This document shows positions 60,161-64,000 of a stretch of 64,000 nucleotides of DNA, in pieces. Every line of letters begins with the position of its first letter. Position 1 is the stretch's first letter. The translations under genes were made by a program, and so were the position numbers. Source of the stretch: Heliocidaris tuberculata (lineage: Eukaryota > Echinodermata > Echinoidea > Camarodonta > Echinometridae); the NCBI GenBank assembly GCA_025618425.1, contig CM046836.1, positions 13,249,703 through 13,313,702 on the forward strand, written 5' to 3'. The notes under the pieces are model-generated. The model worked only from the letters and a program-made list of their open reading frames with translations. It searched no databases and was not told where the DNA came from.

Positions 60161-63100
60161 ACCCTGAAGTCAACTGAGAAAATGTTAAAAGTGCATGAAT
60201 TTCATGGTTGATTTCTTTCCTCAAACTTTCAGTTGAACAGGTAAAGCCAGTCAGCTGAATCGAACATGTTTTACAAAATAGAGACAAAAAATATGTCACA
60301 ATAAAATGTTTTTGAAATGGCTCATCAGCATTTTTACAGAAATAGCACTTTTTCCATTAAGTGAAACAATAGTAAAGCAACATTAAACATTTCAAGCAAC
60401 ACCTAAAAGTACCAGTAACTTTGGGGAGAGTAATATTTTTGCCTCAGGATTAATTTTGATCCAATTCCAGAGCCAACTATCACCTAAATAGTGCAACACA
60501 TTCATGCCGAGGAAGATGTAAATGCACTAAAATCATCAATGTCAGATATCAAAAGCTGAGGAATCCACGATTTTAAATTGCTTTTTTGTGGAAAAAAATG
60601 GGGACACTGCGAACATTTATTTTCCAATAATGTAAACAATATGATCCCAAAAGACCACAGAAATAAAAGAAAAAAACTTTTGAATTCCAGTACAGGTAAT
60701 TTGATTTACAATATTTTGAGACTCTTTAAATGTCCTATATAGTTAAGAGCATTTTTTTGTTTATACTGTATGCATTACATGAATTAAATTCATGTATTTT
60801 CAAGCACAAATATACATTTCAAAATCTTCAAGACTCAGTTGCCATTATTCATCCATTTTTCTTTTCACAAATTCCCCAAGAGTCGATAAACACGATTTAC
60901 ACTCACACATACACACAAACACACACACACACATCTAGTGAAATACATTCTATGATTGCTTCTGAACAACTTGCTGGTCTACTTCAATTACTTTTAAAAA
61001 TTCATGATTCTCTTTTAAAAATATCAAATTCTCTCCCATTAACCTTCTACCGTTAAATCACTTTAAACCTGCCTAAATACATTCAAACAAACACAGCTCG
61101 CTTTTGAAAAAAAATCTTCTTTCCATTCTGCCAGCAAAAAGATAGCAATTCAATTGTTTGCATTGTCACGGTACAAGACCTCCAATTCAAAGAACTAACT
61201 TTTGAATATCAGATGATGCGTTATATGTTTGGCTTTCCCAGAAGTTTTTTCTGGTCAGTAGAAATTGAGTTAATAAAGCTAATGAACGAGGTATGAAATA
61301 TTAAGCCACCTCCCCCTACAACCGCTGCAAAACTTTCATCTGTTTTGCTCATATGGCAAATACTGATATTGGGGTATAAATGCAATTCTTTTGTTGCAGA
61401 TCATGACAAGTTTCTAGAATATTCTAATCTAACTTCATGGTTTAGAGGAAATACTATTTTGAAAAGGGACATCTAAGTTTGGAAGCTAAGCTAGTTTTGC
61501 TGACTAACTATACAATTTTATTCAATAATGGTTTTCCGCTACTAAACGAAAAGAAGAACATTCAAACTGCAAGCCATTTTTTTTTTTACAAGTATTTCAA
61601 GGGATAGTACTGTTAGCATTATTAATTTGGCTCTTTTAATACTTGGAAACTTTCGATCGGCATAACTACATTTTTAAATTGGATCTCAATTGGATCATTG
61701 GATATTCACTGTCTTAACATTTCTATGGAAATGGAACTACTGAAACTAGTTACCAGTATGTGTAAAGTTTGCCCTGAGTGTTAGCAAAAGAGCACTATTT
61801 GGCATTCACTTTGGTTGTATGTAATTCTGAATTTCCTGAAAGAATCTTTTTTCTAAATTTTCAAACCGGTACCCAAACTGTTTATAACGCTGCACAAACA
61901 TAACACATATTTGTCTCAAATACTATCTAGTGAGGATCAAAGTTTGGTGCTGAAAAGTGTCACAAATAATGGTTCATGCCCTAGTCTAGATGAAGCTGGT
62001 GTGTAACACCTGTAACACTTGGTCTTCTTAACACCAGAAGGTCTCATTACCTAGCAGTCAAGCTCTGCACACTGGTTCTCATGCAGGTCGAGTATTACAG
62101 AAGATGAAACTGGGGTGATAGCAGTAAATATGATGCTACAATTATGGGCCTACGATTATGATTTGATAATGATGATTACATTCATGTGGCGACTACCATC
62201 ACAAAATACAGGAAAATGGTGATGGTGATGGTGATGATGATGATGAAGATGATAGGGGTCGTGGTAATGATGACGATAAAGAACAGTATGATAGTGATGA
62301 TGAGGATGATGATGATTATGATGGGGGAAACTGTACCTAATACTTATTCAGTCTGGGTTGTAACAGTACAATTGGCAGGTGCAAAGATAGATAATCTAAT
62401 ACTAAAAAGCAGCAAGATTATAGTTCAGAAAATTCACAAACTCAGTATACACTGTATGCAGCTCAATATAACTGCAATTCATTTGTTTCTAACAATAATT
62501 AAAGATAATCGTTCAATTTGGATAATTTGCTAAAATTTACAGAGTAACAAATGAAACTGCATGATCAAATGTAACAAGGATTTAATTTTCATGTCATATT
62601 AGTTTCTTTTCGCAGAATTATTTCATATCTCGCCACAAGTTCGCATTATATTGATATAAACTGTTTCCTAACTTTAATTTGATTTAATTTCATTCTTAAT
62701 GTACCCACAGATGTTTTACCCCACAATGTCGTGGGCCAAAAACTGACAGACAAACAAACAAACAGAACAGACAGACAACACAACAAAATGCAGCTTACTT
62801 TTGAAGCACAAGTTCATCCAAAAAAATCTGAATTACTGTCAAGTCTTTTTCAACAAAATCTTTAAAATTGCAAGTTGACAGCTCTCATCCCTCTGACATC
62901 ACAGACAACGGCATAGCCAACTCATTCCAAATGGATGAATAGAAAAGGAATTGATATATGCCTATCACAGCATTATCCTTATCTATTAATAAATAGATTT
63001 TACCAATGTATACAATGGCTCAGGAAAGAAAATCAAAAAGCTCCTTTTGGTTTTACAAGTGTGTGCAACCAGGCATGGTGAATAATACCAGATATATCGA

Positions 63101-64000
63101 CAGACAAACTTCAAGCTATACCTCCTAATAGAGACTCGTATACAAATTTCTTACTAGAATAGTTTAAAACTTATTGGCAGATTGGGAGAACTGAAATTTC
63201 TGCACCCCAGGGGGATGGGGTAAGAGGACAAGAAATGAATCTTCATAGGTTGCATATGTATATTGGTATATTTATTTTCCATGTTGAGGAGAATTTACCC
63301 TTGCTGTTGAAGTCCCCCATGCTTGGTGGTTGTATGATGAGAGCAAGAAGGACATTCACTCACGTACACATGCCACACTGCAGTGCTGAAAGGTCATACA
63401 ATACCTCAGCACACTAGAAAGGCTTGCTCACATATGCCGCTGTAAGACGCTGTAATTCGCCGCATTGTCTTTTTTTAAACATGTAAATGAATGGCAGATG
63501 CACGCAACAAAGGTCCTACTTATTCACTTATCTCTGTGTTATAAGATACAGACATGTAGAGCGTATTACAGCAGCGGTTTACCACAGCCAGCATATTGGA
63601 ATGAGCCTGAAGAGTGGACCGGTGCACAAACGATTTGCTGTTGCAAGCTACTGATGTAATGGCAGTGTTGTGCGAGTAACATAACCTTGGCATACCATAA
63701 TGAATGCATTTCTATGCATTTGTACAAGCATTCAGAACTGTTTTAGCAAACCCCTGCCTAAAAAAAACCCCAAAAAAACCCACAAGTTTTGTTTCCCTTT
63801 AAAAGTGTTTCTCATTGAAATGTTTATCAAGGGAACCTGTACATAAAGACCATATGTTTATAAAGGCTGCTTTTCTTGTCTCCCTTAAGTGGTCTTTCGG
63901 CGTAGGTCCCCTCTCATTCACTCCGCACATTATCGGTTTATTGCGTGTAACGCCGTGGGGACTTCATTCCACCTCAATAGACTTAACACCCAAGTGTGTG

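Larger units (their letters stand above)
58500..64000. other. Non-coding terminal region
   Basis: Over 5 kb of AT-rich sequence without a recognisable exon on either strand. It has fewer homopolymer tracts than elsewhere (poly-C 59828-59855, (CA)n 60900-60932, GAT-rich 62210-62320). It could be a long 3' UTR or an intron of a gene beyond base 64000; the sequence does not decide. Confidence 0.4.

Noticed and set aside
62186..62533. 115-codon Met/Val-rich plus-strand frame
   Set aside because: Derived from GAT/GGT trinucleotide repeats.

Overview
This is a 64 kb piece of an AT-rich animal genome. The genes are split by introns with GT/AG boundaries, and there are many microsatellites, long homopolymer tracts and miniature inverted-repeat elements (MITEs). 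The proteins are animal-type (CCDC57, MRPL58, an AQP8-like aquaporin). The repeat landscape, and a fold-back transposon resembling the TU elements described in Strongylocentrotus, suggest a sea urchin or a close marine deuterostome relative. That assignment is an inference; the sequence alone does not name the species.

Layout. (1) 1-9571, plus strand: the 3' two thirds of CCDC57, a coiled-coil centrosomal protein, as 13 exons; its 5' exons lie before the window. (2) 12527-16752, minus strand, convergent with it: a complete six-exon MRPL58 (ICT1) gene with its GGQ motif. (3) 16753-22422: a tRNA-Leu(AAG) gene, a tRNA-derived SINE, several inverted repeats and a (GAT)n region. (4) 22423-28014, plus strand: a complete five-exon AQP8-like gene whose first NPA box reads NPG. 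(5) 29542-39292, minus strand: an unrecognised, apparently single-exon gene of about 301 codons, split in frame by an 8.8 kb element (30306-39144). The element has 1.4 kb terminal inverted repeats built of 63-bp units and is flanked by a 6-bp direct repeat. (6) 44689-46324 (minus) and 53457-55633 (plus): two small divergent genes whose products look like NTF2/SnoaL-fold proteins; in the first, a short internal exon was not located. (7) 55634-64000: no coding gene recognised; degenerate tandem repeats, a 440-bp AGAGACAG array and inverted repeats.

The genes do not form a pathway. MRPL58 (mitoribosome rescue), CCDC57 (centriole) and AQP8-like (membrane channel) are housekeeping or physiological genes that happen to be neighbours. 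The main point of interest is the fold-back element and the gene it splits. The sequence shows the element ends, the flanking duplication, the pre-insertion reading frame, tandemly repeated arms, hairpin clusters at the inner ends of both arms, and an internal segment with exon-like signals but no long open frame.
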